Source of the DNA: Woeseiaceae bacterium
GTDB taxonomy: Bacteria > Pseudomonadota > Gammaproteobacteria > Steroidobacterales > Woeseiaceae
Direction: 5' to 3'
Assembly (NCBI GenBank): GCA_021773135.1
Contig: JAJFKP010000007.1
Location: forward strand, 1 to 64,000
DNA length: 64,000 bases
Shown: positions 9,244 through 17,576 of the stretch, piece by piece
Position numbering within the stretch: the first letter of the stretch is position 1
How the letters are laid out: each line of letters begins with the position of its first letter
Notes under the pieces: model-generated
The model's database searches: none
What the model was told of the DNA's origin: nothing
What the model saw: the letters and a program-made list of their open reading frames with translations, nothing else
Made by a program: the position numbers and the translations under genes

Positions 9244-9346
9244 GGGGTCGAACCGAATTAATCGATACCGACAAAATCGGTTCGACCCCATCTATTGCGC
9301 CTTTCAGGTAACGTTCGGCTTGCAGCAAAAATTCGGTTCGACCCCT
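9244..9346. repeat. REP cluster (family A): one full copy plus a right arm
   Basis: A full palindrome (9244-9289) is followed by about 40 unrelated bases and a lone right arm AATTCGGTTCGACCCC. The lone arm abuts the next gene fragment. Confidence 0.88.
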
Positions 9347-9352
9347 TTTACA

Positions 9353-9576
9353 TTCTGACGAATCCGGGCTCCACGTTTAAAAGTCCCAAGTTGCTGGTGG
9401 AAGCGCAGCAGATTTCATATGAGGACGAGTTGAGGATTCTGGAGTGCTGGAAACCGCAGCTCATTCAGAGGCAACGTGCAACAGATGAAAACATGCCTCC
9501 GCCTGACATTAAATTAGGCGTCATCGGTGACGAAATTCAGCAGGTTGATGATGCGTTCAACGCATTTAAACGATAG
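9353..9576 (+). pseudogene. 5'-truncated small conserved protein
   Basis: The frame reads NPGSTFKSPKLLV, then EDELRILECWKPQL, RATDENMPP and VDDAFNAFKR to the stop. This matches my recollection of a small proteobacterial family with an N-terminal (D/N)PxxVFxSP and a K-I-x-I-L-x-x-W motif followed by an EE(N/G)M motif. Only a few N-terminal residues are missing, and they are replaced by the REP right arm, with no start codon or ribosome binding site in place. Probably inactive. The family assignment is from memory. Confidence 0.5.
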
Positions 9577-9611
9577 CGCGAGGGGTTACATTCAGCGTTA
9601 GAGCCTAACCT

Positions 9612-9664
9612 GGGGTCAGTGTAAAAACGTCTGCGACGACCGCAGAATTTTTACTCTGACCCCT
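9612..9664. repeat. Palindrome family B (GGGGTCAGTG/CTCTGACCCC)
   Basis: Imperfect inverted repeat: GGGGTCAGTGTAAAAA at the left and TTTTTACTCTGACCCC at the right, with an internal CTGCG...CGCAG stem. It shares the outer GGGGTC/GACCCC with family A but not the rest. Two more copies lie at 11292 and 27017. Confidence 0.8.
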
Positions 9665-9760
9665 AATTGGCCGCACGGCCACCGCGGAATCGTCTATAGC
9701 CCGGAGGGCCACCTGCGATTCCGCGATGGACGATGTGCGCGGTCTCAACTTCCTTCTGAC

Positions 9761-10357
9761 TTATGAGCGCGCGATGCGAAGCGCTACGCCGGAAAGAAGC
9801 GAAAACAGACCGACGATCGCAAACCACGGCATTGCCGAAGCGGTCGACGGCAGTGCATCGTAGTCGTAATCGGCGGAGTTGCTCACCGTTGCAGCCTGAT
9901 TGCGCTGGTTGTCAGCGTTAGACGCAAAGCTATTGTCATCCATGTCGGCCTGCGAATCAGCAGCAGCGGTCATCCGCGCTTCGGCATCACGGGCTACATC
10001 GTTCGAGTCGCGTTCGAGCGTACGAACTGAGTAGCGGCCATCCATGTCGGCAGACAGGTCGAGCTTTACGACGTCGCCTTCACGAAGATCGTCGATCGAA
10101 TCGATTTCATACGACCGGGGCAGAATGCTACCAGGCTGGTCCTTGACGGTCAGCTTCGTTGTCGGAGTAACGGCGTAATTTTCTACGTCACCGGAATCGG
10201 CATCTTCGATCGTCAGCGTGCCAGTCTGGTTGCTTACGTCGACGTCAACGATTGTGCCTTCCACCCAGTTCTCGGACTGTGCAAAGGCGGTCGCGCAGAA
10301 CACGAGTGTTGCGATGCCGCCCAGGGCGGTCCGCGTTAAGGTTTGAATTGCTTTCAT
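9761..10357 (-). CDS. Exported protein with C-terminal sortase-type LPSTA signal
   Basis: 198 residues from ATG 10357, preceded by AGGAGGAAAATC. Signal peptide MKAIQTLTRTALGGIATLVF ending AFAQ. Residues 33-115 form a beta-rich domain (GTIVDVDVSNQTGTLTIEDA, LREGDVVKLDL) like OB-fold/DUF5666 proteins. A disordered Asp/Asn/Ala stretch follows. The C-terminus is a textbook sorting signal: LPSTA (169-173), hydrophobic span about 177-193, basic tail RIARS. The gene lies 68 bases downstream of a class D-like sortase on the same strand, so it is probably that enzyme's substrate. Unusual in a Gram-negative genome. Confidence 0.8.
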   Translation of the reverse strand: MKAIQTLTRTALGGIATLVFCATAFAQSENWVEGTIVDVDVSNQTGTLTIEDADSGDVENYAVTPTTKLTVKDQPGSILPRSYEIDSIDDLREGDVVKLDLSADMDGRYSVRTLERDSNDVARDAEARMTAAADSQADMDDNSFASNADNQRNQAATVSNSADYDYDALPSTASAMPWFAIVGLFSLLSGVALRIARS

Positions 10358-10425
10358 GATTTTCCTCCTCATTTTGGCAGTTAAAACGGTTAAGCAAAGT
10401 CATTGCCAGTAACTTCGCACCGGGG

Positions 10426-11130
10426 TTAGTTTCCAGGGCTGGACGCGGTTTCCGGCAGCGAGGCGCGAATGACGTACCGCTTGGGCGCCGGTCCAGCGAA
10501 ATAAAAGGGGTAACAGGTAATGAGTGTCAGCAAGCGACGGCCCGGAACGGCGGCGATCACGCTGACATCGGTAGGCTCTACGATCGTCGCGTATTCGACC
10601 TGGTAGGTGAACGTTTCGGTGCCGGTGTCTACGACGATCTCGTCACCGTTCTCCAGCTCGCCCAGTGAGCGAAAGAAACTGTCACGGTGACCGGCGATCG
10701 CGGCATTACCGTTCTCGCCAGGCGCTGCCGTGCGGTCCATCCAGCCTACGCCGGCGTCGAGCGCTGCATCATCAATCCCTACGAGAATCGGTGCTCTCAG
10801 GCTTAGCCTCGGGATCGACAGGACGCCTAACAGCTCGCCGCCAGCCGCCGCGGTTTCGCGGTAAGCCTGGCGGCGGGCGTCGGACCAATCGGCCTGGTCG
10901 ATCGCTTCCGGGTCCACACGGAGTCCGGGGCGAGTAATGACCAGCGCGTCTTCCACGGTCACGGACGTTGCGTCTGCAACGGATGACGTTTCGGCGGACG
11001 CCTCGGCCAGCTCAGCGAACTCCGATATCAACCGATCGGCGTTACGGTTCTGGCTCCAGCGATCGAATCCGAATATCAGCAGGCAGACGATGCCGACACC
11101 GAACAATGACGATTCAATAAATCTATTCAT
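10426..11130 (-). CDS. Class D-like sortase
   Basis: 234 residues: N-terminal membrane anchor (LFGVGIVCLLIFGF), then a sortase domain with His148 (AGHRDSFF), Cys206 (TLITCYPF) and Arg218 or Arg222 (KRYVIRA). The TLITCYPF box and the preceding LSIPRLSLRAPILVG strand are typical of sortases. It should cut the LPSTA signal of the downstream protein and transfer it to an amine acceptor that I cannot predict. Gene order sortase then single substrate implies a dedicated pair. The ribosome binding site is weak. Confidence 0.9.
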   Translation of the reverse strand: MNRFIESSLFGVGIVCLLIFGFDRWSQNRNADRLISEFAELAEASAETSSVADATSVTVEDALVITRPGLRVDPEAIDQADWSDARRQAYRETAAAGGELLGVLSIPRLSLRAPILVGIDDAALDAGVGWMDRTAAPGENGNAAIAGHRDSFFRSLGELENGDEIVVDTGTETFTYQVEYATIVEPTDVSVIAAVPGRRLLTLITCYPFYFAGPAPKRYVIRASLPETASSPGN

Positions 11131-11291
11131 GAATCATGTCGGTGCAAGTTGTGTGCCACAACCCGTCGGCAACGGCGGCGATGTTCTGTGGCGCGGCAAC
11201 TCTTGGCTGACAGCCCTGCAGCGGACTTGCAGCCGGGCGAGCGACGCGCCCGCCAGTCATAAATTACAACTGTTTTGTAAAGATTGCGGCG

Positions 11292-11344
11292 GGGGTCAGA
11301 GCAAAGTAAACCTCGCCACTAGTGAGATTTTTACTCTGACCCTA
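11292..11344. repeat. Palindrome family B
   Basis: GGGGTCAGAGCAAAGTAAA on the left and ATTTTTACTCTGACCC on the right, with an internal CTCGCCACTAGTGAG stem. It sits just past the 3' end of the metallothionein-like gene and may act as its terminator. Confidence 0.8.
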
Positions 11345-11354
11345 ACTGTCCCGC

Positions 11355-11537
11355 CTATGCGGAGGGTTCCGCGGCGGCCCCGCTTCCACAGTTGCAGTCG
11401 GGGTGATCGCAGCCCTTACCCTCTGCGCAGCTGCCGCTGCAGTAAACGTTATTATTGCGCGACGGGACTTCCGGCACGCCGGGGCAGCTGCAGCCGGTGT
11501 GTGCACATTGCGTCTGTTCCTTACTTAGATTTTCCAT
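11355..11537 (-). CDS. Metallothionein-like Cys-rich protein
   Basis: 60 residues with eight Cys and two His in the pattern CAHTGCSC...YCSGSCAEGKGCDHPDCNC. This closely resembles bacterial family 14 metallothioneins (SmtA type: CxxCxC, YCSxxCAxGHxxxxGCxHxxCxC). It should bind Zn, Cd or Cu in the cytoplasm. AGGAG lies eight bases before the ATG. A 58-codon gene lies upstream on the same strand. No metal-responsive repressor gene is adjacent. Confidence 0.8.
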   Translation of the reverse strand: MENLSKEQTQCAHTGCSCPGVPEVPSRNNNVYCSGSCAEGKGCDHPDCNCGSGAAAEPSA

Positions 11538-11606
11538 CAGTCACTCCTTTTTTCGTTACGTTGACCCACGGATGTCGCCGAGGGCCAGCCTGGTACGATC
11601 GCCGGG

Positions 11607-11783
11607 TTACTTCCGCGGTGTTTGCCCTTCTGCAGTGTCCGCACACGCGGACCGCTCTTCATTCGCCATGTCCAGCTGGAACAGGCGTTCTAGTTCCTGA
11701 TCGACACTGGACAGCCCGGAAGCTGGCGATGGCGTTGACCCTGGGGCTTCGGGGTGGATCTGGTAGGTAGTTTCGCGTGACAT
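11607..11783 (-). CDS. Small hypothetical protein, 58 aa
   Basis: ATG 11783 is preceded by GGAGAC at proper distance and opens 58 codons to TAA 11607. The product starts MSRETTYQIHPEAPGST and contains an amphipathic VDQELERLFQLDMANEE. It lies 69 bases upstream of the metallothionein-like gene on the same strand. The family is not recognised. Confidence 0.5.
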   Translation of the reverse strand: MSRETTYQIHPEAPGSTPSPASGLSSVDQELERLFQLDMANEERSACADTAEGQTPRK

Positions 11784-11919
11784 CGGTCAGGTCTCCAAGG
11801 TTGTTTTGATCAGGCGGCTAAGGGGAAATCACATTCGGCACCCCTTGTACCTTACGATGCAAAAACTAGGCCAACGTTGCCGCGACCAGGTCGATCGAGT
11901 CGGCCTGCTAACGGAAAAA

Positions 11920-12095
11920 TGCCGGGCACCGACTTATTTGATCAGATCAGTAACAGAAAAGGGGTCGAACCGATTTTGGGAGTATCAATCAATTCGGTTC
12001 GACCCCTTCTATTCCCTTAACCAGAAGAAGGCGCCCGCGAATAAAGTAGGGGTCGAGCCGGTTTTTGGAACATTAATAAAGACGGTTCGAGCCCT
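11920..12095. repeat. Two REP palindromes (family A) beside a fragment of the 220-bp element
   Basis: TGCCGGGCACCGACTTA (11920-11936) is a left-end fragment of the family C element. It is followed by a REP copy (11961-12008) and a variant copy with GGGGTCGAGCCGG/GACGGTTCGAGCCC arms (12048-12095), where both arms carry compensating changes that keep the pairing. The 490-base gap 11784-12275 shows no gene otherwise. Confidence 0.82.
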
Positions 12096-12275
12096 TATCT
12101 GGAAGACGCCACTTGCAGTGTTCGCGTGGGAATCAGGCTGATATGCTCAGTATCCCCACATAGCCGATGCTCTAAATCATGGGCACGGTCAAAGACGGGA
12201 CTCTGCTTTCTCGCTTTTCCTGAAGGCATCAACAAGAGAACCAACATCTATTACATTTGATAAGGCACCAACATC

Positions 12276-13298
12276 ATGAAATTCAAAGCATTGACATGCG
12301 CTGTCATTCTTACACTCATATCCTCAATTGCGTCCGCACAATTGGTCAAGAAGGACGCGACTGCTTCGCGTAACTACTTCGACGATAACGGCACAATGCG
12401 CATCGCAATCGCCAAACAGCTGCAGCGCCCGTCGTCGGGTGGCGGCAAAAATGCCATTGATGGTCCCGATGTTATGGCCAATGGTGGCATTCAGGATTTG
12501 CTTAGAGACATGAATGCTGCTGTCCGGGTATCGAACGCCGAACTTTCAGAACGCGAAAAAACGGAATATGGCAATTGGCGCAAGATGGGATACGCCAACG
12601 GTCGTCTTGCAGACAACATCATGCAAAACGAAGCTGATGGATATTTTACGGTCGCTTTCCTGGCCAGTTGTCCGTCATCACTGGGTGTGCTTGGTGGCTT
12701 GCAGCAGTCGTTGACGTCTACCGATACATCGGCGGTCAGCATTTTGTGGCTGGATGCCCACGCCGATTACAACACGCCTGAAACCACCCGCTCCGGTTCC
12801 ATGGGCGGCATGCCGCTCGCCATCGCCAATGGTTTGGCTTTGCACCAGGTGCGCCGCGATTCAAAACTGGATCCGCCACTGCCCGCCACTCACATCGTGA
12901 CTGCTGGCCTGCGTGATGTCGATCCACTGGAGCAGCATCTGCTGGACGTAAACCGCATTGAAAATATCACCGTCGACGATATCCGCGGTCTTACACAGAA
13001 TGTCTATGATCAAATGGATGCGCTTAGCGCCGTATCAGACAAGATCTACGTGCATATCGATCTCGACATTCTCGATGCCAAAGAAGTGCCGTTTCACAAT
13101 TACCCGACAGAAAACGGCCCGACCAGTCATGAGCTCGCCGCAATGTTCAAGGAGATTTTCGCCAAATACCCGAAGGCAGCTGCCATTGGCTTTGCCTCAA
13201 TCCCGGCAAATGACCCCGGCGACATCACGCTAAAGGCCGTTAACCGCATGGTCATCGGCGCTGTGGAAGGAATAAAAACTCGTGCAGGCAGAATGTAA
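12276..13298 (+). CDS. Secreted arginase-fold (ureohydrolase) family protein
   Basis: 340 residues with signal peptide MKFKALTCAVILTLISSIAS ending AQ, unusual for this cytoplasmic family. Ureohydrolase motifs: DAHADYNTPETT (Asp160, His162, Asp164) and HIDLDILDAKEVP (two Asp near 262-264), plus HIVTAGLRDVD. The first metal motif, normally GGDHS, reads SCPSSLG (131-137), so one Mn ligand His is missing. It may bind one metal or act on a different guanidino or formimino compound. It is an isolated gene with REP palindromes on both sides. Confidence 0.8.
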   Translation: MKFKALTCAVILTLISSIASAQLVKKDATASRNYFDDNGTMRIAIAKQLQRPSSGGGKNAIDGPDVMANGGIQDLLRDMNAAVRVSNAELSEREKTEYGNWRKMGYANGRLADNIMQNEADGYFTVAFLASCPSSLGVLGGLQQSLTSTDTSAVSILWLDAHADYNTPETTRSGSMGGMPLAIANGLALHQVRRDSKLDPPLPATHIVTAGLRDVDPLEQHLLDVNRIENITVDDIRGLTQNVYDQMDALSAVSDKIYVHIDLDILDAKEVPFHNYPTENGPTSHELAAMFKEIFAKYPKAAAIGFASIPANDPGDITLKAVNRMVIGAVEGIKTRAGRM

Positions 13299-13346
13299 TC
13301 GCGCCGTTGAGAGACGCAGGCTGAAATTCTAAGACCAGTGAGAACA

Positions 13347-13406
13347 GGGGTCGCAATAGACCAGCCGTCGAACCGATCTAATTAATTTATTCGGTTCGAC
13401 CCCTTA
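13347..13406. repeat. REP palindrome (family A), degenerate left arm
   Basis: GGGGTCGCAATAGACCAGCC then GTCGAACCGATCTAATTAAT and the right arm TTCGGTTCGACCCC. The left arm seems split by about 15 extra bases. Just right of it, 13417-13439 reads GATTCGATTCGCCCTTGCCA followed by CCA, similar to a tRNA 3' end but without a tRNA body. Confidence 0.7.
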
Positions 13407-13472
13407 TTTTGCTGCTGATTCGATTCGCCCTTGCCACCATCATGTTACTTCGTCGCATACTTGAGCCGCGCG

Positions 13473-14948
13473 CTACGCTGGCAATATGCCTTGAAGACCA
13501 CGCATCAGCGTTTTCCTGAGTTCTTTGGCGAAAGGGAACCAATTCCGGAAATGTTCATCGGCGAAAGTCAGCGTTGCATCGGGTTGGATCCTGTTTAGCA
13601 TCTCCCGATAACGTGATGCATCGGCGGCATTGTCGGTCAGCGCATTCGCGGCCATTAGAAACAAAAGCGCCAACGGCCACTCGATAAACGTCATCTTAAG
13701 CAGTTGCTCGAGTGCGGCTTTGTCATCGCCGTGGTGCAATTCCGCCGCACTGAGGAACAAGAAGTAGTAATCCGGGTGCCTGGGGTTCAGGATTTGGGCT
13801 TTGCGGAGCAAGGCGACGCCGCGCTCCCATTCGCCGGAGAGCGCGGTATAGCCACCGACCAAACCGAGCGTGGTCCCGTCGTTCGAATTCAGGCTTAGCG
13901 CTTTCTGCGATTCGGCCAGGAACAGCTCTTTTTCACCGCGGAAATAATACACGCGCGATAATAGCCAGTGATCGTGGTAGCTGTTTGGCGCGATTTCGAT
14001 CGCGCGCTTTGCGACACCCAGCGCGCGCTGCATCGAATTCGGCAACGGATTATAGCCAAACACAACTTCATCGGTGTAAATCCACGACAGATGCGCCCAG
14101 GCCTGATCGAACTGCGGGTCGATCTTTACAGCGCGTTCGAGGCTCTTGCGTGCGCGCAGGTGATATTCCTCGGTCAAATACTTGTCGTAAGCTAACGCGA
14201 CGGATAGGCATTCATATGCGTCGAGGATCTTCGTCGACCGATGTACGTTCTTTTCCGTTTCAGACGAAAAAATCACGCCGTGAAAATCGCCAAGCGTCGC
14301 GACGATTTGTTGGCGTATGTCGTCCTGCACGTCGAACAGGCTGGTGGCCGTCAGTTGCTTGTCATAAGTGTCCGACCACATCTGTACATTCGACGACGCA
14401 TCGGTGAGTTGCGCTGTCACTCGCAACTGATCGCCGCTTTTGTTAACTGTACCCTGCAGCAAATATCGAACGCCGAGTGCCTTACCGACGTTGGCGCTTT
14501 TCATGACGTCTTCCGGCTGGATGCTGCCACTGGCAACCACACGCAGTGATGATGACTGCGTGAGTCCCGTAAGGATGTCATTCGTCATTGACTGCGCAAA
14601 TAGTTCCTGGTCGGCATCTCCGCTGAGGTTCTTGAAAGGCATAACGGCAATTGACGGGCCTGGCGGCAAAGTGACCGCCGCCTCATGCGCAACCGTCGAC
14701 TCATCGTCGGCGTTTCTATCTGCGCGGCGCACGCCCATCGGTGTCCAGTCATACAGCCATGACAAGATTAGTGCGATCGGGAATCCAACAGCAATTACGC
14801 CTACCAGTAACTGACCAGCCCAACCCGGCAGGCTCAGCAGGCCAATGAGGGTGTCGCCAATTTGCAGCAACACCCACGCCCCGATGGCGTAAGCAATTGC
14901 CACGCGCACGACTTTTCGTCGGAGCAATTCGGCCCAAAAGTTGGTCAT
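13473..14948 (-). CDS. Membrane protein with FlgO/TolB-like and TPR domains
   Basis: 491 residues from ATG 14948 (MTNFWAELLRRKVVRVAIAY). Two N-terminal membrane helices lie between about 15 and 70. A FlgO/TolB-N-like domain follows (PSIAVMPFKNLSGDADQELF, GVRYLLQGTVNKSGDQLRVT, QMWSDTYD), then tetratricopeptide repeats to the end. This is the layout seen behind CadC-type or adenylate cyclase-type N-termini in many Proteobacteria, here lacking any DNA-binding or cyclase domain. Probable envelope-associated scaffold or signalling protein. Single gene between REP copies. Confidence 0.78.
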   Translation of the reverse strand: MTNFWAELLRRKVVRVAIAYAIGAWVLLQIGDTLIGLLSLPGWAGQLLVGVIAVGFPIALILSWLYDWTPMGVRRADRNADDESTVAHEAAVTLPPGPSIAVMPFKNLSGDADQELFAQSMTNDILTGLTQSSSLRVVASGSIQPEDVMKSANVGKALGVRYLLQGTVNKSGDQLRVTAQLTDASSNVQMWSDTYDKQLTATSLFDVQDDIRQQIVATLGDFHGVIFSSETEKNVHRSTKILDAYECLSVALAYDKYLTEEYHLRARKSLERAVKIDPQFDQAWAHLSWIYTDEVVFGYNPLPNSMQRALGVAKRAIEIAPNSYHDHWLLSRVYYFRGEKELFLAESQKALSLNSNDGTTLGLVGGYTALSGEWERGVALLRKAQILNPRHPDYYFLFLSAAELHHGDDKAALEQLLKMTFIEWPLALLFLMAANALTDNAADASRYREMLNRIQPDATLTFADEHFRNWFPFAKELRKTLMRGLQGILPA

Positions 14949-15113
14949 TGGATGAAATGTACAGTGATTCGGGGGCAACCCAAAGTGATGTAGCACTATC
15001 GGTAGAGTGAGTGCCCACTTTGGTCTCCCAACCACAATCACCTGCCGTCACCCAAGGTAACCTGTTGTGCGCATAATCTGCTGCTATGTGTTGGGTTACC
15101 TAACCGTGATTAA

Positions 15114-15200
15114 GGGGTCGAACCGAATAAATCGCCACTCCACAAGGTAAAGAGGTCAACCCGAATTATTCTAAACTCCAATAATCGGTTCGACCCCTTT
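15114..15200. repeat. REP cluster (family A)
   Basis: A left arm GGGGTCGAACCGAATAAATC (15114), a degenerate left arm (AGAGGTCAACCCGAATTATT) and a right arm AATCGGTTCGACCCC. It lies between the start of the FlgO/TPR gene and the end of the SRPBCC gene. Confidence 0.82.
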
Positions 15201-15211
15201 GTTCCCAGAGC

Positions 15212-15667
15212 CTATTTGTCGCAGGCGTTTTTGAACGCTTCTTCGAATACACCGACCCAACCCTGGTCATAGCCATTGCGCATTGTTTCCGCTTTGTCAC
15301 CGAATGCTTCCCAACGAGAATGAGTCAGTTCAACCCTGGTTTTCTTTGAATCAATCGCGATAAATTGCACGTCCACTTCGCTTGCGTTGTCAGCCGGTAA
15401 ACCAATATGCCAATCGAGTGTCAGATGTTTATGCGGGTCGAATCGCGTAACTGAGCCCCACGTGTGATGAGTATCATCATGGCCAATTTCATAAACTTCG
15501 CCGCCCTTTTTCGGCTCTATGACCACCTTTTTTGCAACTTCGCCACCCATGGCAGACACTGAATTCTTGGCCAATGGCCACCAGGTTGTCACTTCATTCA
15601 CGAACACAGTGAACGCGTGTTCCTGATCGCAGGGCACTTCGATGCTCTTACTGATTGGATTCAACAT
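15212..15667 (-). CDS. SRPBCC/AHSA1-family protein
   Basis: 151 residues. START/SRPBCC fold pattern: SIEVPCDQEHAFTVFVNEVTTWWPL at the N-terminus, SVTRFDPHKHLTLDWHIG and VELTHSRWEAFGD in the middle, and the long C-terminal helix GYDQGWVGVFEEAF. It may bind a hydrophobic ligand. It lies five bases after the ArsR-type regulator gene on the same strand, a common pairing in which the regulator controls its own SRPBCC partner. Confidence 0.85.
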   Translation of the reverse strand: MLNPISKSIEVPCDQEHAFTVFVNEVTTWWPLAKNSVSAMGGEVAKKVVIEPKKGGEVYEIGHDDTHHTWGSVTRFDPHKHLTLDWHIGLPADNASEVDVQFIAIDSKKTRVELTHSRWEAFGDKAETMRNGYDQGWVGVFEEAFKNACDK

Positions 15668-15672
15668 TGCAA

Positions 15673-15981
15673 TTAACTCCTGGTTCTATGTTCAATTTCG
15701 TCGCTATAGGCGGTCAGCGTGTCGGACCAAAAACTCTCCAGATACTGGCGCAACTCCAGAAGTCCATCTCGCTTTATAAAATAAAACCGCCGGGTTCCTT
15801 TTGGCATGACATCGACGAGGCCGGCATCTTGCAGAACTTTTAAATGCTGCGAGACGGCCGGTCGGCTAACTGGCTGGCGCTCGCTTAACTCGGCCACTGA
15901 GCGTGGCGCTTCACGCAGAGCCTCAAAAATGCTGCGCCGAGTGCTATCGGCCATCGCAGTGAATACTAGATCGTAAGTCAT
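15673..15981 (-). CDS. ArsR-family winged-helix regulator
   Basis: 102 residues. MADSTRRSIFEALREAPRSV, then LSERQPVSRPAVSQHLKVLQ (recognition helix), DAGLVDVMPKGTRRFYFIK (wing) and a C-terminal helix. This is the metal-independent ArsR/SdpR type; there is no CxC metal site. It heads a two-gene operon with the SRPBCC protein and probably represses it. The TAAGTGATTACTTA palindrome at 15989-16002, just upstream of the start, is a good candidate operator. Confidence 0.9.
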   Translation of the reverse strand: MTYDLVFTAMADSTRRSIFEALREAPRSVAELSERQPVSRPAVSQHLKVLQDAGLVDVMPKGTRRFYFIKRDGLLELRQYLESFWSDTLTAYSDEIEHRTRS

Positions 15982-15988
15982 GGCTTAC

Positions 15989-16002
15989 CGTAAGTGATTA
16001 CT
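15989..16002. promoter_or_regulatory. Candidate operator palindrome of the ArsR/SRPBCC operon
   Basis: The sequence TAAGTGATTACTTA is an almost perfect inverted repeat 8 bases upstream of the regulator's ATG. A symmetric site in this position suits a dimeric ArsR-type repressor that autoregulates. Assignment is by position and symmetry only. Confidence 0.5.
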
Positions 16003-16042
16003 TACGGAATGTCAACCTGCCAGTTCGCGCAGCAGAAGCTTA

Positions 16043-16112
16043 GGGGTCGAACCGATTTAGAAAAGGGGTCGAACCGACTTAATCGACACTGCAAAAATCG
16101 GTTCGACCCCTT
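16043..16112. repeat. REP cluster (family A)
   Basis: A lone left arm GGGGTCGAACCGATTTAG is followed by a full palindrome (16065-16112). It lies between the ArsR gene and the transporter gene, which point away from each other. Confidence 0.88.
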
Positions 16113-16238
16113 TTCTGCTATAAATGATGCGCTGCTTAAAATGACCGTGAGGCACAAAGCTCTCCACCACAAGGCTGCTACGCTGATCCTTTTTTTTAAA
16201 GAAGGACAAGGCGTGCAGGACAACCTGAGACAGGATTA

Positions 16239-17504
16239 ATGTTCAACGCGACCTCGGCGCGACTCAGCGCAATGATGTTCCTCCAGTTTTTTGTGTGGGG
16301 TGCGTGGTACGTCACGATTGGCAACTACATGGCGGCGCAGGGTATGGCCGACCTTACACACTGGCCGTACACCGTAAATCCCATCGCTGCCATCATCGCG
16401 CCATTCTTCCTGGGCCTGGTTGCGGATCGCTTCTTCGCGGCCGAAAAATTGCTCGGTACCTTGCATATCCTCGGCGGACTTATCATGTTCGCGGTGCCGC
16501 AGACGACGGGAACACCCGGTTTGTTCGTTGTGCTGCTGCTGCTCTACAACCTGTGCTATATGCCAACACTGGGCCTGTCGAACTCGCTGGCATTTCACAA
16601 CATCGAAAACCAGGAGCGGCAGTTTCCGATGATCCGCGTATTCGGCACAATCGGCTGGATCGTTGCAGGTCTTTTCATCGGCTTCGTCCTTGGCCAGTTC
16701 AGCGGCGAAGAGTTGCCCGACCGAACGCCGTTGCCGCTCTATACCACGGCGATTGCAAGCCTGGTGCTTGGCGCTTATAGCTTCACGCTGCCACACACTC
16801 CGCCACCCGCCGCCGGACAGGCGGTAACTGTGCACAGCATCGTGGGCGTCGACGCTTTGCGCCTGCTTGGCAGCCGATCCTTCTACGTCTTCATCGGCTG
16901 TGCATTCCTGATTTGTATCCCGCTCGCTGCCTACTTTAACTTCGCGCCGATTTTTGTCGCCAATGCCGTTTACGATCAGGGCATGAGCAATGCGCTTGTC
17001 GATGTGCTGCCGAATCCGTCTTCATTGATGAGCATAGGGCAGATGTCGGAAACGGCATTCATGTTGCTGATGCCGCTGTTGTTCGTGCGTTTGGGTGTGA
17101 AGTGGATGTTGGCCATCGGCATGGGCGCATGGGTCCTGCGATATGCGCTGTTCGCTTTCGGAGCACCCGATGCGACGTTCTGGATGGTCGCCGTCGGCAT
17201 TTTGCTGCATGGCATCTGCTATGATTTCTTTTTCGTGACAGGGCACATCTACGTCGACAAGAAATCGACGCCTGCCGTGCGCGGCCAGGCCCAGGGCTTT
17301 CTCGTATTGGTGACCTACGGACTGGGTATGTTTTTTGGTGCGCAGATCGCCGGCGCGCTCTTCAACAGGTACCTGGGTGACGCGAGCGTGCTGACGCTGG
17401 CGCGCTGGCAGGACTTCTGGCTGGTGCCGGCAGGGTTCGCGTTGTTTGTCCTCGTGTTGTTTATGCTGACATTCAAGGACGACGTCAAGCGCTCTTCAGA
17501 CTAG
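16239..17504 (+). CDS. MFS transporter, nucleoside:H+ symporter family
   Basis: 421 residues with about 12 membrane helices. The N-terminus (RLSAMMFLQFFVWGAWYVTI) and the FHNIENQERQFPMIRVFGTIGWI loop are characteristic of the NupG/XapB-like Nuc_H_symport branch. It is therefore likely to import a nucleoside or a related sugar conjugate by proton symport. It precedes a PIG-L deacetylase gene by 72 bases on the same strand and faces a sugar-modifying operon, so the true substrate may be a glycoside. Confidence 0.88.
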   Translation: MFNATSARLSAMMFLQFFVWGAWYVTIGNYMAAQGMADLTHWPYTVNPIAAIIAPFFLGLVADRFFAAEKLLGTLHILGGLIMFAVPQTTGTPGLFVVLLLLYNLCYMPTLGLSNSLAFHNIENQERQFPMIRVFGTIGWIVAGLFIGFVLGQFSGEELPDRTPLPLYTTAIASLVLGAYSFTLPHTPPPAAGQAVTVHSIVGVDALRLLGSRSFYVFIGCAFLICIPLAAYFNFAPIFVANAVYDQGMSNALVDVLPNPSSLMSIGQMSETAFMLLMPLLFVRLGVKWMLAIGMGAWVLRYALFAFGAPDATFWMVAVGILLHGICYDFFFVTGHIYVDKKSTPAVRGQAQGFLVLVTYGLGMFFGAQIAGALFNRYLGDASVLTLARWQDFWLVPAGFALFVLVLFMLTFKDDVKRSSD

Positions 17505-17576
17505 CCTGTATCCGTAACCAACGGTGCGGTTTCCTGCTATTTTATTGTGATGTAAATCCGGGTAAGGAGATCGTCC

